Positions 9,381 through 16,729 of a DNA stretch of 64,000 nt are shown here, one piece after another. Both the position numbers and the translations under genes were made by a program. The notes below the pieces were generated by a model. That model saw only the letters and a program-made list of their open reading frames with translations, made no database searches and was not told the DNA's origin. Each line of letters starts with the position of its first letter. Within the stretch, counting starts at the first letter, position 1. The stretch is from contig NZ_JAMTCS010000002.1 in assembly GCF_024171955.1 (NCBI RefSeq), positions 421,300-485,299 of the forward strand. Reading direction: 5' to 3'. Source of the stretch: Promicromonospora thailandica (GTDB lineage Bacteria > Actinomycetota > Actinomycetes > Actinomycetales > Cellulomonadaceae).

Positions 9381-10435
9381 GGGACGTGCTGCGGCATCAC
9401 CTGTTCTGGCCGGTGGCCGCCCTGGTCGCGCTGCTGGTCGCCAACACGGTCGCCCGCCCCGGCTTCCTCGCGGTCACCGTACGGGACGGCCACCTCTTCG
9501 GGGCGCCGGTCGACATCCTGCGCACGACGGCGCCGCTGCTGCTCGTGGCGCTCGGCATGACCCTGGTCATCGCCACCCGCGGCATCGACCTGTCCGTCGG
9601 CGCCGTGGTGGCCGTCTCGGGGGCCGTCGCGCTGTCGCACCTCGCGTCGGCGCCGGACCCCGCCGCCCCCGGCACCGTGCTCACCGCGATCGGCCTGGCG
9701 CTGGCGCTGTGCCTGGTGCTGGGCGTGTGGAACGGGTTCCTGGTGTCCGTGCTCGGCATCCAGCCGATCATCGCCACGCTCATCCTGATGACGGCGGGGC
9801 GCGGCGTCGCCATGCTGATCACGGGCGGCATGATCACCACGGTCAACAGTGCGCCGTTCAAGGTGCTCGGCTCCGGGTTCTGGCTGGGGCTGCCCACGGC
9901 CGCCGTCCTCGCGTTCGGTGTGTTCGCCGTCGTCGCGTACGTGGTGCGGCGCACCGCGCTCGGCATGCTGCTCGAGGCCACGGGCATCAACCCGGCCGCG
10001 AGCCGACTGTCCGGCGTACGGTCCAGGACCCTGACCTGGACCGTGTACGCCGCGTCGGGTCTGTTCGCCGGGCTCGCGGGCCTGCTGATCAGCGCCGACA
10101 CCATGGCGGCCGACGCGAACAACGCCGGTCTGTTCATCGAGCTCGACGCGATCCTCGCGGTGGTGATCGGCGGCACGGCGCTCTCGGGCGGCAAGTTCAA
10201 CCTGTCCGGCACCCTGGTGGGTGCGCTGGTCATCGCGACCCTCGAGCGCACGGTGACCGTGCTGGGCATCTCGCCGCTGGTCACGCCCCTGTTCATGGCC
10301 CTGGTCGTCATCGCGGTGACGCTGCTGCAGTCGCCTCGCATGCGGGAGCGGCTGACCGCGGTGCGCCGGCGGCCCACCACCGGTGCGCAGCGGCCCGCCG
10401 CGCGCCCCGACCCGACGGAGGTGACGGCCGGATGA
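9377..10435 (+). CDS. ytfT: Sugar ABC transporter permease (YtfT-like)
   Basis: A 352-residue CUT2 permease of the BPD_transp_2 family with about eight or more hydrophobic helices. The family motif GMTLVIATRGIDLSVGAVVA lies near residues 57-77, and GILAVVIGGTALSGGKFNL-like sequence near the C-terminus (AILAVVIGGTALSGG). ATG at 9377 overlaps the ytfR stop by four bases, and its own stop overlaps yjfF the same way. It probably pairs with YjfF as a heterodimer channel. An Arg/Pro-rich cytoplasmic tail follows the last helix. Confidence 0.9.
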   Translation: MRDVLRHHLFWPVAALVALLVANTVARPGFLAVTVRDGHLFGAPVDILRTTAPLLLVALGMTLVIATRGIDLSVGAVVAVSGAVALSHLASAPDPAAPGTVLTAIGLALALCLVLGVWNGFLVSVLGIQPIIATLILMTAGRGVAMLITGGMITTVNSAPFKVLGSGFWLGLPTAAVLAFGVFAVVAYVVRRTALGMLLEATGINPAASRLSGVRSRTLTWTVYAASGLFAGLAGLLISADTMAADANNAGLFIELDAILAVVIGGTALSGGKFNLSGTLVGALVIATLERTVTVLGISPLVTPLFMALVVIAVTLLQSPRMRERLTAVRRRPTTGAQRPAARPDPTEVTAG

Positions 10436-11424
10436 CGACGTCGGCCCCCGCTCGCTGGACGGCGGCGCTGCCGGTGCGCCTCGACCGGCGCTACCTGCCC
10501 GTGCTGGGCACGTTCGTGGTGCTCGCCCTCATGCTGGTCGTGGGCGGCACCCGGTACGACAACTTCCTGACGCCCGCCGTGGTGTCCAACCTGTTCATCA
10601 ACAACGCGCACCTCGTGGTGCTCGCGGTCGGCATGACCTTCGTCATCCTCACCGGCGGCATCGACCTGTCGGTGGGAGCCGTGCTCGCGCTGTCCACCGT
10701 GGTCACCGCGGCCCTGCTGCAGGCGGGCTGGCCCGTACCCGTGGTGCTCCCGCTCGCCGTCGGCGTCGGCACCGTGATCGGCCTGGCGCACGGCCTGATG
10801 ATCCACTACTTCCAGGTGCAGCCGTTCGTGGCCACGCTCGCCGGCATGTTCTTCGCCCGCGGGCTGTGCTTCCTCATCGCGCCCGAGTCCATCGCCATCG
10901 GCGACCCGGCCTTCGTGGGGCTCGCGAGCTGGGTGCAGATCGCGGGCCAGTGGCGCATGACGTCCAGCGTGCTGATCGCGCTGATCGTGCTCGGCCTCGC
11001 CTTCCTGGTGCTGCACCTCACGCGGTTCGGGCGCACCGTGTACGCCATCGGCGGGGGCGAGCAGTCCGCCCTCCTCATGGGCCTGCCCGTTGCCCGCACC
11101 AAGGTGCTCGCCTACGTGGTGAGCGGCACGTGCGCCGGGCTCGGCGGCCTGCTGTTCGCGATGTACTCGCGGTCCGGCTACTCGCTCACCGGCGTGGCCA
11201 TGGAGCTCGACGCCATCGCCGCGGTGGTCATCGGCGGCACGCTGCTCACGGGCGGCACCGGGTTCGTGCTCGGCTCGGTGCTGGGCGTGCTCGTGCTCGG
11301 GCTGATCCAGACCATCATCACGTTCGAGGGCACGCTGAGCTCCTGGTGGACCCGCATCGTGATCGGCGTGCTGCTCCTGGTCTTCGTGCTGCTCCAGCGG
11401 GCCTTGAGCCTGCGCCGCACCTAG
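10432..11424 (+). CDS. yjfF: Sugar ABC transporter permease (YjfF-like)
   Basis: A 330-residue second CUT2 permease, with GMTFVILTGGIDLSVGAVLA and later AIAAVVIGGTLLTGGTGFV, the same landmarks as its neighbour. The order binding protein, double ATPase, YtfT-like, YjfF-like matches the E. coli ytfQRT-yjfF galactofuranose system. It is the last gene of the operon and ends in TAG, followed by a short hairpin at 11434-11452. Confidence 0.9.
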   Translation: MTTSAPARWTAALPVRLDRRYLPVLGTFVVLALMLVVGGTRYDNFLTPAVVSNLFINNAHLVVLAVGMTFVILTGGIDLSVGAVLALSTVVTAALLQAGWPVPVVLPLAVGVGTVIGLAHGLMIHYFQVQPFVATLAGMFFARGLCFLIAPESIAIGDPAFVGLASWVQIAGQWRMTSSVLIALIVLGLAFLVLHLTRFGRTVYAIGGGEQSALLMGLPVARTKVLAYVVSGTCAGLGGLLFAMYSRSGYSLTGVAMELDAIAAVVIGGTLLTGGTGFVLGSVLGVLVLGLIQTIITFEGTLSSWWTRIVIGVLLLVFVLLQRALSLRRT

Positions 11425-11433
11425 GGTCGCCAC

Positions 11434-11452
11434 GGGTGCGGGTTTCGCACCC
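11434..11452 (+). terminator. Short hairpin after yjfF
   Basis: GGGTGCG (11434-11440) pairs with CGCACCC (11446-11452) around GGTTT, ten bases after the yjfF stop. It is a plausible end of the ytf operon, but short and without a U-tract. Confidence 0.4.
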
Positions 11453-11454
11453 AC

Positions 11455-11484
11455 GGGACCACCGTCAGCCCGTACGGTGGTCCC
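11455..11484 (+). promoter_or_regulatory. Inverted repeat and -10 element abutting the alarmone synthetase start
   Basis: GGGACCACCGT (11455-11465) pairs perfectly with ACGGTGGTCCC (11474-11484), and the GTG start is the next base. Within the right arm TACGGT (11473-11478) has the actinobacterial TANNNT -10 form, six bases before the GTG, so a leaderless promoter is the best reading. The palindrome itself may be an operator or the upstream operon's terminator. Confidence 0.5.
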
Positions 11485-12264
11485 GTGAGCAAGCTGCCCG
11501 AGGACGTCCGGGAACGTCCTGTGCCTGATCCCGCCGAGCTGCGCCAGCTGGTCGCCGACCTGCGCCGTCTGGTGCTGACCTACAAGTTCGGCATCGACGA
11601 GGTCATGACCAAGATCACGATCCTGCGGGACGAGTTCCGGCACATGCAGAACTACAACCCCGTGGAGCACGTGGGATCGCGGCTCAAGTCCTTCGAGTCG
11701 ATCGTCGCGAAGTGCCGGCGCAAGGGCATCCCGCTGACGCCCGAGGGCGTGCGCGAGCAGATGTTCGACGTCGCCGGGGTGCGGATCACCTGCAGCTTCG
11801 TCAACGACATCTATCTGGTGCGCGACATGCTCCTGGCGCAGTCGGACCTGACCCTGCTGGAGGAGCGCGACTACATCAAGCACCCGAAGGCCACCGGGTA
11901 CAAGTCGCTGCACCTCATCGTGCAGATCCCGGTCTACCTGTCCGACCGGGTCGAGAAGGTCATCGTCGAGATCCAGCTGCGCACCATCGCGATGGACTTC
12001 TGGGCGAGCCTGGAGCACAAGATCTACTACAAGTACGACGGCGACGTGCCCCGCCACCTGACCGACTCGCTCAAGCTCGCCTCCGACGTCGCCTGGTCGC
12101 TCGACACCTCGATGGAACGCATCCACGACGAGGTCAAGGCGATCTCGGGCGACGAGGAACCGGTGGCGAGCCGGCACAACCTGCACACGCCGGAGGAGAT
12201 GCTGCGCGACTTCTGGCGTGCGGCGGAGGCCGACGGCGGTTTCGGCTTCGACAGCGAACCCTGA
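11485..12264 (+). CDS. Small alarmone synthetase, RelQ-like (p)ppGpp synthetase
   Basis: A 259-residue protein with the RelA/SpoT nucleotidyltransferase domain but no HD hydrolase, TGS or ACT domains. Landmarks are VGSRLKSFESIVAKCRRKG, MFDVAGVRITCSFVNDIY, DYIKHPKATGYKSLHLIV, EIQLRTIAMDFWASLEHK and IYYKYDGD. Such stand-alone synthetases transfer pyrophosphate from ATP to GTP or GDP; here the output would be (p)ppGpp under stress. The G-loop region before KSFESI and the EIQLRT strand are intact, so it is probably active. The GTG start has a TACGGT box six bases upstream and probably no leader. It converges on abfA across a repeat-built palindrome. Confidence 0.9.
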   Translation: MSKLPEDVRERPVPDPAELRQLVADLRRLVLTYKFGIDEVMTKITILRDEFRHMQNYNPVEHVGSRLKSFESIVAKCRRKGIPLTPEGVREQMFDVAGVRITCSFVNDIYLVRDMLLAQSDLTLLEERDYIKHPKATGYKSLHLIVQIPVYLSDRVEKVIVEIQLRTIAMDFWASLEHKIYYKYDGDVPRHLTDSLKLASDVAWSLDTSMERIHDEVKAISGDEEPVASRHNLHTPEEMLRDFWRAAEADGGFGFDSEP

Positions 12265-12274
12265 CCCCCTCCGC

Positions 12275-12424
12275 CGAAGTAGAACTGCAGCGAAGTAGAA
12301 CTGCAGCGAAGTAGAACTGCAGCGAGATAGAACCGGAGCCCGGCTGCAGTTCTACTTCGCTGCAGTTCTATTTCGCCCTGGTTCTATCTCGCTGCAGTTC
12401 TACTTCGGCGGAGGTTCTACTTCG
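12275..12424. repeat. Palindromic array of 16-bp units (family A, locus 1)
   Basis: Four left-hand units (12275-12290, 12291-12306, 12307-12322, 12323-12338), mostly CGAAGTAGAACTGCAG, face five inverted units starting at 12344, 12360, 12376, 12392 and 12409. The central five bases are the loop. The array fills the gap between two convergent genes, can form a very long hairpin on either strand, and supplies the TAG stop of abfA (12417-12419). A sister array with a variant unit lies at 19489-19591. Confidence 0.85.
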
Positions 12425-13952
12425 GCGAGGCCAGGGTGCCCGACAGCGCCGTCCAGGACTCCGGCGCGAGCGTCACCGTGGTCGTCGTGCCGTCGCCTGT
12501 CGCGACCCGGGTCGCGACGTCGAACGCGCCCCAGTGCTCCGCCGCGACCTTCCGCGCGTGCTCCGGCCCGGCGACGGCGGCCTCGTGGTCGGCGGTCATG
12601 GTCCAGCCCTCCGCGACGTCGAGCGACGCGCCCAGGTGCGCCAGCTCGACCTCGACCGGCTCGGCCGAGCGGTTGGTCAGGAACAGGGCGAGGGCTCCGT
12701 CGGCCAGGGTCGCCGCCGCCGTCACGGAGGGCACGTCGCCGTGCGCCGCGGTGGTGATGGCCGGGGTGGACACGCGCAGGTCGAGGGCCTCGCCGTGGGC
12801 GAGCCGCGCCGTCGTCGCGAACGGGTGGAAGGTGGGCTGCCGCCAGGCCTCACCGCCCGGCTCGGTCATGATCGGCGCGATGACGTTGACGAGCTGGGCC
12901 AGGCAGGCGACGGGCACGCGGTCGGCGTGGTTGAGCAGCGTGACCAGCAGGTCTCCCACGACCACGGCGTCGAGCCCCGAGTAGACGTCCTCGATGATGC
13001 GGGGAGCGTCGCGCTGGATCGGCAGGTTCTCCTCGCCCGGGAACCGCGTGGTGAGGTACCAGACGTTCCACTCGTCGAAGCTCACGGTGATCTTCTTGTC
13101 GGACCGGCGCTGCGCCCCGACGGCGTCGGCCGAGGCCACGACCCGCTCGATGAACCGGTCCATCGCGGTGCCCGAGCCGAGGAACGACGCGCGGTCGCCG
13201 TCGACCTCCTCGTAGTACGCGTGCATGGACACGTGGTCCACCACGTCGTAGGTGTGCTCCAGGACGGTGCGTTCCCACGCGCCGAACGTCTCCATCTGCA
13301 TGGACGACGAGCCGCACACGACCAGCTCGATCGTCGGGTCGACCAGCTTCATCGCGGCGCCCGTGTTGCGGGCCAGCCTGCCGTACTCGTGCGCGTCCTT
13401 GTGGCCGATCTGCCAGGGGCCGTCCATCTCGTTGCCCAGGCACCAGAGCTTGACGCCGTACGGCTCCTCGCGGCCGTTGGCGATGCGCAGGTCGGCCCAG
13501 CGCGTGCCCGCCTCCCCGTTGCAGTACTCCAGCAGCGCGACGGCCTCCTCGACGCCCCGCGTGCCGAGGTTGACCGCCATCATCGGCTCGATGCCCTCGC
13601 GCTCGGCCCACTGCAGGAACTCGTCCGTGCCCACGAGGTTGGGCTCGACGGTGCGCCATGCCAGGTCGAGGAACGGCTTGCGCTGCTCGACCGGCCCCAC
13701 CGCGTCCTCCCAGCGGTAGTTCGACACGAAGTTGCCGCCGGGATACCGGACGGTCGTCACGCCGAGCTCGCGGGTCAGGTCGGCGACGTCACGGCGGAAC
13801 CCGTGCTCGTCGGACGCCGGGTGCCCCGGCTCGTGGATCCCCGTGTAGACGGCGCGGCCCAGGTGCTCCACGAAGGAGCCGAACAGGCGGCGGTCCACGG
13901 TGCCGACGGTGAAGTCGGGGTGCAGCAGGACGCGGGTGCGGGAGGTCGTCAT
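12417..13952 (-). CDS. abfA: Alpha-L-arabinofuranosidase, GH51
   Basis: A 511-residue intracellular-type GH51 enzyme with no signal peptide; it cleaves terminal arabinofuranosyl groups from imported arabino-oligosaccharides. The catalytic acid/base is E175 in LWCLGNEMDGPW and the nucleophile is E294 in VSFDEWNVWY; by my count these are the positions known in the Geobacillus enzyme. RYPGGNFVSNYRWEDAVGP is also a family signature. ATG at 13952 has GAGGAAC just upstream and begins where homology begins. The stop codon lies in the family A repeat. It is divergent from the lacI gene, with a CAACGTTG palindrome between them, and its product feeds araA. Confidence 0.95.
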   Translation of the reverse strand: MTTSRTRVLLHPDFTVGTVDRRLFGSFVEHLGRAVYTGIHEPGHPASDEHGFRRDVADLTRELGVTTVRYPGGNFVSNYRWEDAVGPVEQRKPFLDLAWRTVEPNLVGTDEFLQWAEREGIEPMMAVNLGTRGVEEAVALLEYCNGEAGTRWADLRIANGREEPYGVKLWCLGNEMDGPWQIGHKDAHEYGRLARNTGAAMKLVDPTIELVVCGSSSMQMETFGAWERTVLEHTYDVVDHVSMHAYYEEVDGDRASFLGSGTAMDRFIERVVASADAVGAQRRSDKKITVSFDEWNVWYLTTRFPGEENLPIQRDAPRIIEDVYSGLDAVVVGDLLVTLLNHADRVPVACLAQLVNVIAPIMTEPGGEAWRQPTFHPFATTARLAHGEALDLRVSTPAITTAAHGDVPSVTAAATLADGALALFLTNRSAEPVEVELAHLGASLDVAEGWTMTADHEAAVAGPEHARKVAAEHWGAFDVATRVATGDGTTTTVTLAPESWTALSGTLASPK

Positions 13953-13983
13953 TGTTCCTCGCTGGTCGGTGGGGGCTGTTCTA

Positions 13984-13991
13984 CAACGTTG
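13984..13991. promoter_or_regulatory. CAACGTTG palindrome between abfA and lacI
   Basis: TACAACGTTGCA (13982-13993) is a central-CG palindrome of LacI-family type, 32 nt before abfA and about 80 nt before the lacI start. It is well placed for repression of abfA and autoregulation. The same 8-mer core is found before ytfQ at 6597. Confidence 0.55.
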
Positions 13992-14070
13992 CACAGTAGC
14001 CGATGGCCGACGCGGCGGCGAGGTCCGTCCTCTACCCTGTGGACAAACTTGCGGAGCGGAGGCAGGCAGC

Positions 14071-15147
14071 GTGGCCGTGACGATGCACGACGTGGCGCAG
14101 CGCGCCGGCGTCTCCATCAAGACCGTGTCGAACGTGGTGAACGGGTACCCGTACATCCGCGCGGCCACCAAGGAGCGCGTCGAGGCCGCGATCGAGGAGC
14201 TCGGCTACCGCGTCAACATGTCCGCGCGAAACCTGCGCACCCGGCGCACGGGGCTGATCACCCTCGCGGTGCCCGAGCTCTCGCTCCCGTACTTCGCGGA
14301 GCTGGCCGACGCCGTCATCTCCGCCGCCGACGCCGCCGGCTGGACCGTGCTCATCGAGCAGACCAGCGCGAGCCGCGAGCGCGAGACCGAGGTGCTCTCG
14401 GGGCGGCGCAGGCACCTCACCGACGGCCTGATCTTCTCGCCGCTAGCGCTCGGCCCCGACGACCTCGGGCTGTTCTCCGTCGACTTCCCGCTGGTGATCC
14501 TCGGGGAGCGCGTCTTCGGCGCGCCCGCCGACCACGTGACCATGAACAACGTGGCCGCGGCCAAGGCCGCCACGCTGCACCTCGCGTCGCTGGGCCGCCG
14601 CCGGATCGCGGTGATCGGGGCGCACGAGGGGGAGCGGGCCGGGTCGGCCGCGCTGCGCACCGAGGGCTACCGGGAGGGCCTGGCCGAGGCGGGCCTGTCC
14701 TACGACCCCGCGCTCGTGCGCGAGGCCGTCCCGTGGCACCGGTCGACCGGCGCGGAGGCCGTGGGCCGCATGCTGGACGACGGCGTCGACTTCGACGCCG
14801 TCTTCGCGCTCAACGACGCCCTGGCCCTCGGCGCGCTCCACGCGCTGCACGCGCACCGGGTCGACGTGCCGGGGCAGGTCGCGCTCATCGGGTTCGACGA
14901 CGTCGACGACGCGCGCTTCGCCGTGCCTGCGCTGTCCTCGGTGGACCCGGGGCGGGACCAGATCGCCCAGACCGCCGTCGACCTGCTCGTCGAGCGGATC
15001 GGGGCATCGGGCGACCCGGCGCCCTTCCGGCGGGTGGTGCCGGACTCGCGCATCGTCGGCAGGGAGTCGACGGGCGAGGACGGCTCGGTCGTCGGCGTGC
15101 AGCACGGCGGCACCGAGCCGGTGGCGGCCGCGCCCGCCCGGGCGTGA
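14071..15147 (+). CDS. LacI-family transcriptional regulator
   Basis: A 358-residue repressor. The N-terminal helix-turn-helix reads MHDVAQRAGVSIKTVSNVVNG, the hinge follows at about residues 50-60, and a periplasmic-binding-like effector domain ends with ALIGFDDVDDARFAVPALSSV. GTG at 14071 is chosen because GGAGG lies eight bases upstream; GTG 14077 or ATG 14083 would also retain the DNA-binding domain. Its position between abfA and chvE suggests it senses arabinose or an arabinoside and controls abfA, itself and probably the transporters. Which of the two operator types it binds cannot be told from sequence. Confidence 0.9.
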   Translation: MAVTMHDVAQRAGVSIKTVSNVVNGYPYIRAATKERVEAAIEELGYRVNMSARNLRTRRTGLITLAVPELSLPYFAELADAVISAADAAGWTVLIEQTSASRERETEVLSGRRRHLTDGLIFSPLALGPDDLGLFSVDFPLVILGERVFGAPADHVTMNNVAAAKAATLHLASLGRRRIAVIGAHEGERAGSAALRTEGYREGLAEAGLSYDPALVREAVPWHRSTGAEAVGRMLDDGVDFDAVFALNDALALGALHALHAHRVDVPGQVALIGFDDVDDARFAVPALSSVDPGRDQIAQTAVDLLVERIGASGDPAPFRRVVPDSRIVGRESTGEDGSVVGVQHGGTEPVAAAPARA

Positions 15148-15183
15148 GACCCACGCTGCCCGGCCGGCGGTGCCAGCCCTTGA

Positions 15184-15197
15184 CGGTATCGATGCCG
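15184..15197. promoter_or_regulatory. CGGTATCGATGCCG imperfect palindrome
   Basis: A 14-bp palindrome with one mismatched pair and a central CG, overlapping a TTGACG -35-like element (15180-15185), in the 244-nt gap before chvE. It could be another LacI-family operator, but its core differs from the other sites. Confidence 0.3.
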
Positions 15198-15287
15198 TAA
15201 CCATCCCAGTGGTTCCCGATGCTCGTCGCCGACCCCGGCTACGGTGAACTCCGTCATCGCTCGTGGCGGCGTTCACCCGGCACGGTT

Positions 15288-15338
15288 TTGACCAACTGCC
15301 TTGTGAGCGATCACAATCTGTTGCGTTCACAAAGTGAA
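15288..15338 (+). promoter_or_regulatory. chvE promoter with operator
   Basis: TTGACC (15288-15293) is a good -35. The matching -10 position, 17-18 nt downstream, falls in TTGTGA-GCGA-TCACAA (15301-15316), whose TTGTGAGCG half resembles the TGTGAGCGCTAACA sites of araB and ytfQ. TTCAC-AAA-GTGAA (15326-15338) is a second small inverted repeat near the likely transcription start. Repressor binding would cover the promoter. Confidence 0.65.
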
Positions 15339-15391
15339 GTCGGCCGGGGTCGCAGAGACGTGCCCGGGCACACACTCGAAGAGGAGAAGTC

Positions 15392-16567
15392 ATGGCAAGG
15401 AAGCTGTGGGCCAAGCGCGGTATGGCCGCGCTGGCGACGGGCGCTGTGGCCGTGTCGCTCGCTGCGTGCGGCGGTGGCGGTGCCGGCGGTGGCGGCGGTG
15501 CCGGTGCCGGTGGCGGGGACGGCGAGGAGGGCGGCCTGGTCGGCGTCGCCATGCCGACCCAGACGTACGAGCGCTGGATCGCGGACGGCAACGCCGTCAA
15601 GTCGGGTCTGGAGGAGGCCGGGTACGACGTCGACCTGCAGTTCGCGGGCGACGACATCCCGACCCAGCAGCAGCAGATCGACGCGATGATCAACAAGGGC
15701 GCCGAGGCGCTCATCATCGCCTCGATCGACGGCACCGCGCTGGGCAGCCAGCTCGAGGCCGCTGCCGCCGCGGACATCCCGGTGATCTCCTACGACCGCC
15801 TGATCCGCGACTCGGAGAACGTGAACTTCTACGTCACGTTCGACAACTACCAGGTGGGCGTGCAGCAGGGCACCTCGCTGCTGACCGGCCTGGGCATCCT
15901 CGACGAGAACGGCGAGGAGGCCGCTGACGCGCCCGAGGGCCCGTTCAACATCGAGATCTTCGCGGGCTCGCCCGACGACAACAACGCCGGGTTCTTCTAC
16001 GACGGCGCCATGTCGGTGCTCCAGCCGTACCTCGACGACGAGACGCTCGTCGTGCCGTCGGAGCAGACCGACTTCGGCACCGTCGCCATCCAGCGCTGGG
16101 AGCAGGAGCGTGCGCAGAAGCGCATGGAGGACCTGCTGACCTCGACCTACACCAAGGGTGACGTGACGGTCGACGGCGTGCTCGCCCCGGCCGACGTGCT
16201 CTCGCGCGGTGTCATCACGGCGCTGGAGAACTCCGGCTACGGCAAGGGCGACCTCGCGATGCCGATCGTCACCGGTCAGGACGCCGAGGCGGCGTCGGCC
16301 AAGCTGATCCAGGACGACGTGCAGTACTCGACCATCTTCAAGGACACGCGTCTGCTGGCCGAGCAGGCCGTCACCGCGGCCACGTCCTACCTGCAGGGCG
16401 AGGAGCCCGAGGCCAACGACACCGAGACGTACGACAACGGCGTGAAGGTCGTGCCGTCGTACCTGCTGCCCACGGTGATCGTCACGAAGGACAACCTCGA
16501 GGCGGAGCTCATCGACTCCGGCTACCTCACCGAGGAAGAGGTCTCGACGGGTCAGGTCGACGAGTAA
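15392..16567 (+). CDS. chvE: Multiple-monosaccharide ABC transporter substrate-binding lipoprotein (ChvE-like)
   Basis: A 391-residue sugar-binding protein. The signal peptide ends with a lipobox (SLAAC), then a Gly/Ala-rich linker. The mature domain begins GLVGVAMPTQTYERWIADGN and has QQQQIDAMINKGAEALIIASIDG, features of ChvE/MmsA-associated binding proteins that take L-arabinose, D-xylose, galactose and glucose. The ribosome site GAGGAGAAG precedes ATG 15392. It is first in the chvE-gguA-gguB operon, and an intergenic hairpin after it may raise its level relative to the channel. Confidence 0.9.
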   Translation: MARKLWAKRGMAALATGAVAVSLAACGGGGAGGGGGAGAGGGDGEEGGLVGVAMPTQTYERWIADGNAVKSGLEEAGYDVDLQFAGDDIPTQQQQIDAMINKGAEALIIASIDGTALGSQLEAAAAADIPVISYDRLIRDSENVNFYVTFDNYQVGVQQGTSLLTGLGILDENGEEAADAPEGPFNIEIFAGSPDDNNAGFFYDGAMSVLQPYLDDETLVVPSEQTDFGTVAIQRWEQERAQKRMEDLLTSTYTKGDVTVDGVLAPADVLSRGVITALENSGYGKGDLAMPIVTGQDAEAASAKLIQDDVQYSTIFKDTRLLAEQAVTAATSYLQGEEPEANDTETYDNGVKVVPSYLLPTVIVTKDNLEAELIDSGYLTEEEVSTGQVDE

Positions 16568-16620
16568 GGCCTGACGCCTCGTAGGTCCGGCCGACCCGGC
16601 TGACGCCCCGGCCCCGCCTG

Positions 16621-16656
16621 CCGGTGGTCGCGCTCCCAAGGGCGCGCGACCACCGG
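16621..16656 (+). other. Hairpin between chvE and gguA
   Basis: CCGGTGGTCGCGC (16621-16633) pairs perfectly with GCGCGACCACCGG (16644-16656) around a ten-base loop. Being inside an operon after the binding-protein gene, it is probably an mRNA-stabilising or attenuating element. More GC-rich pairing is possible on both sides (16590-16685). Confidence 0.6.
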
Positions 16657-16729
16657 CCGGCCGGGCCGGGGCCGACGGGTCGGCTCCCGCAAGATCACTA
16701 TTGGCGACAAGTACGCGACAAGGACTGGC

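Noticed and set aside
15301-15316. TTGTGA-GCGA-TCACAA before chvE as a CRP/GlxR or Rex site
   Set aside because: The spacer between the half-sites is four bases; both CRP/GlxR and Rex sites need six. Its GAGCG half matches the local LacI-type operators better.
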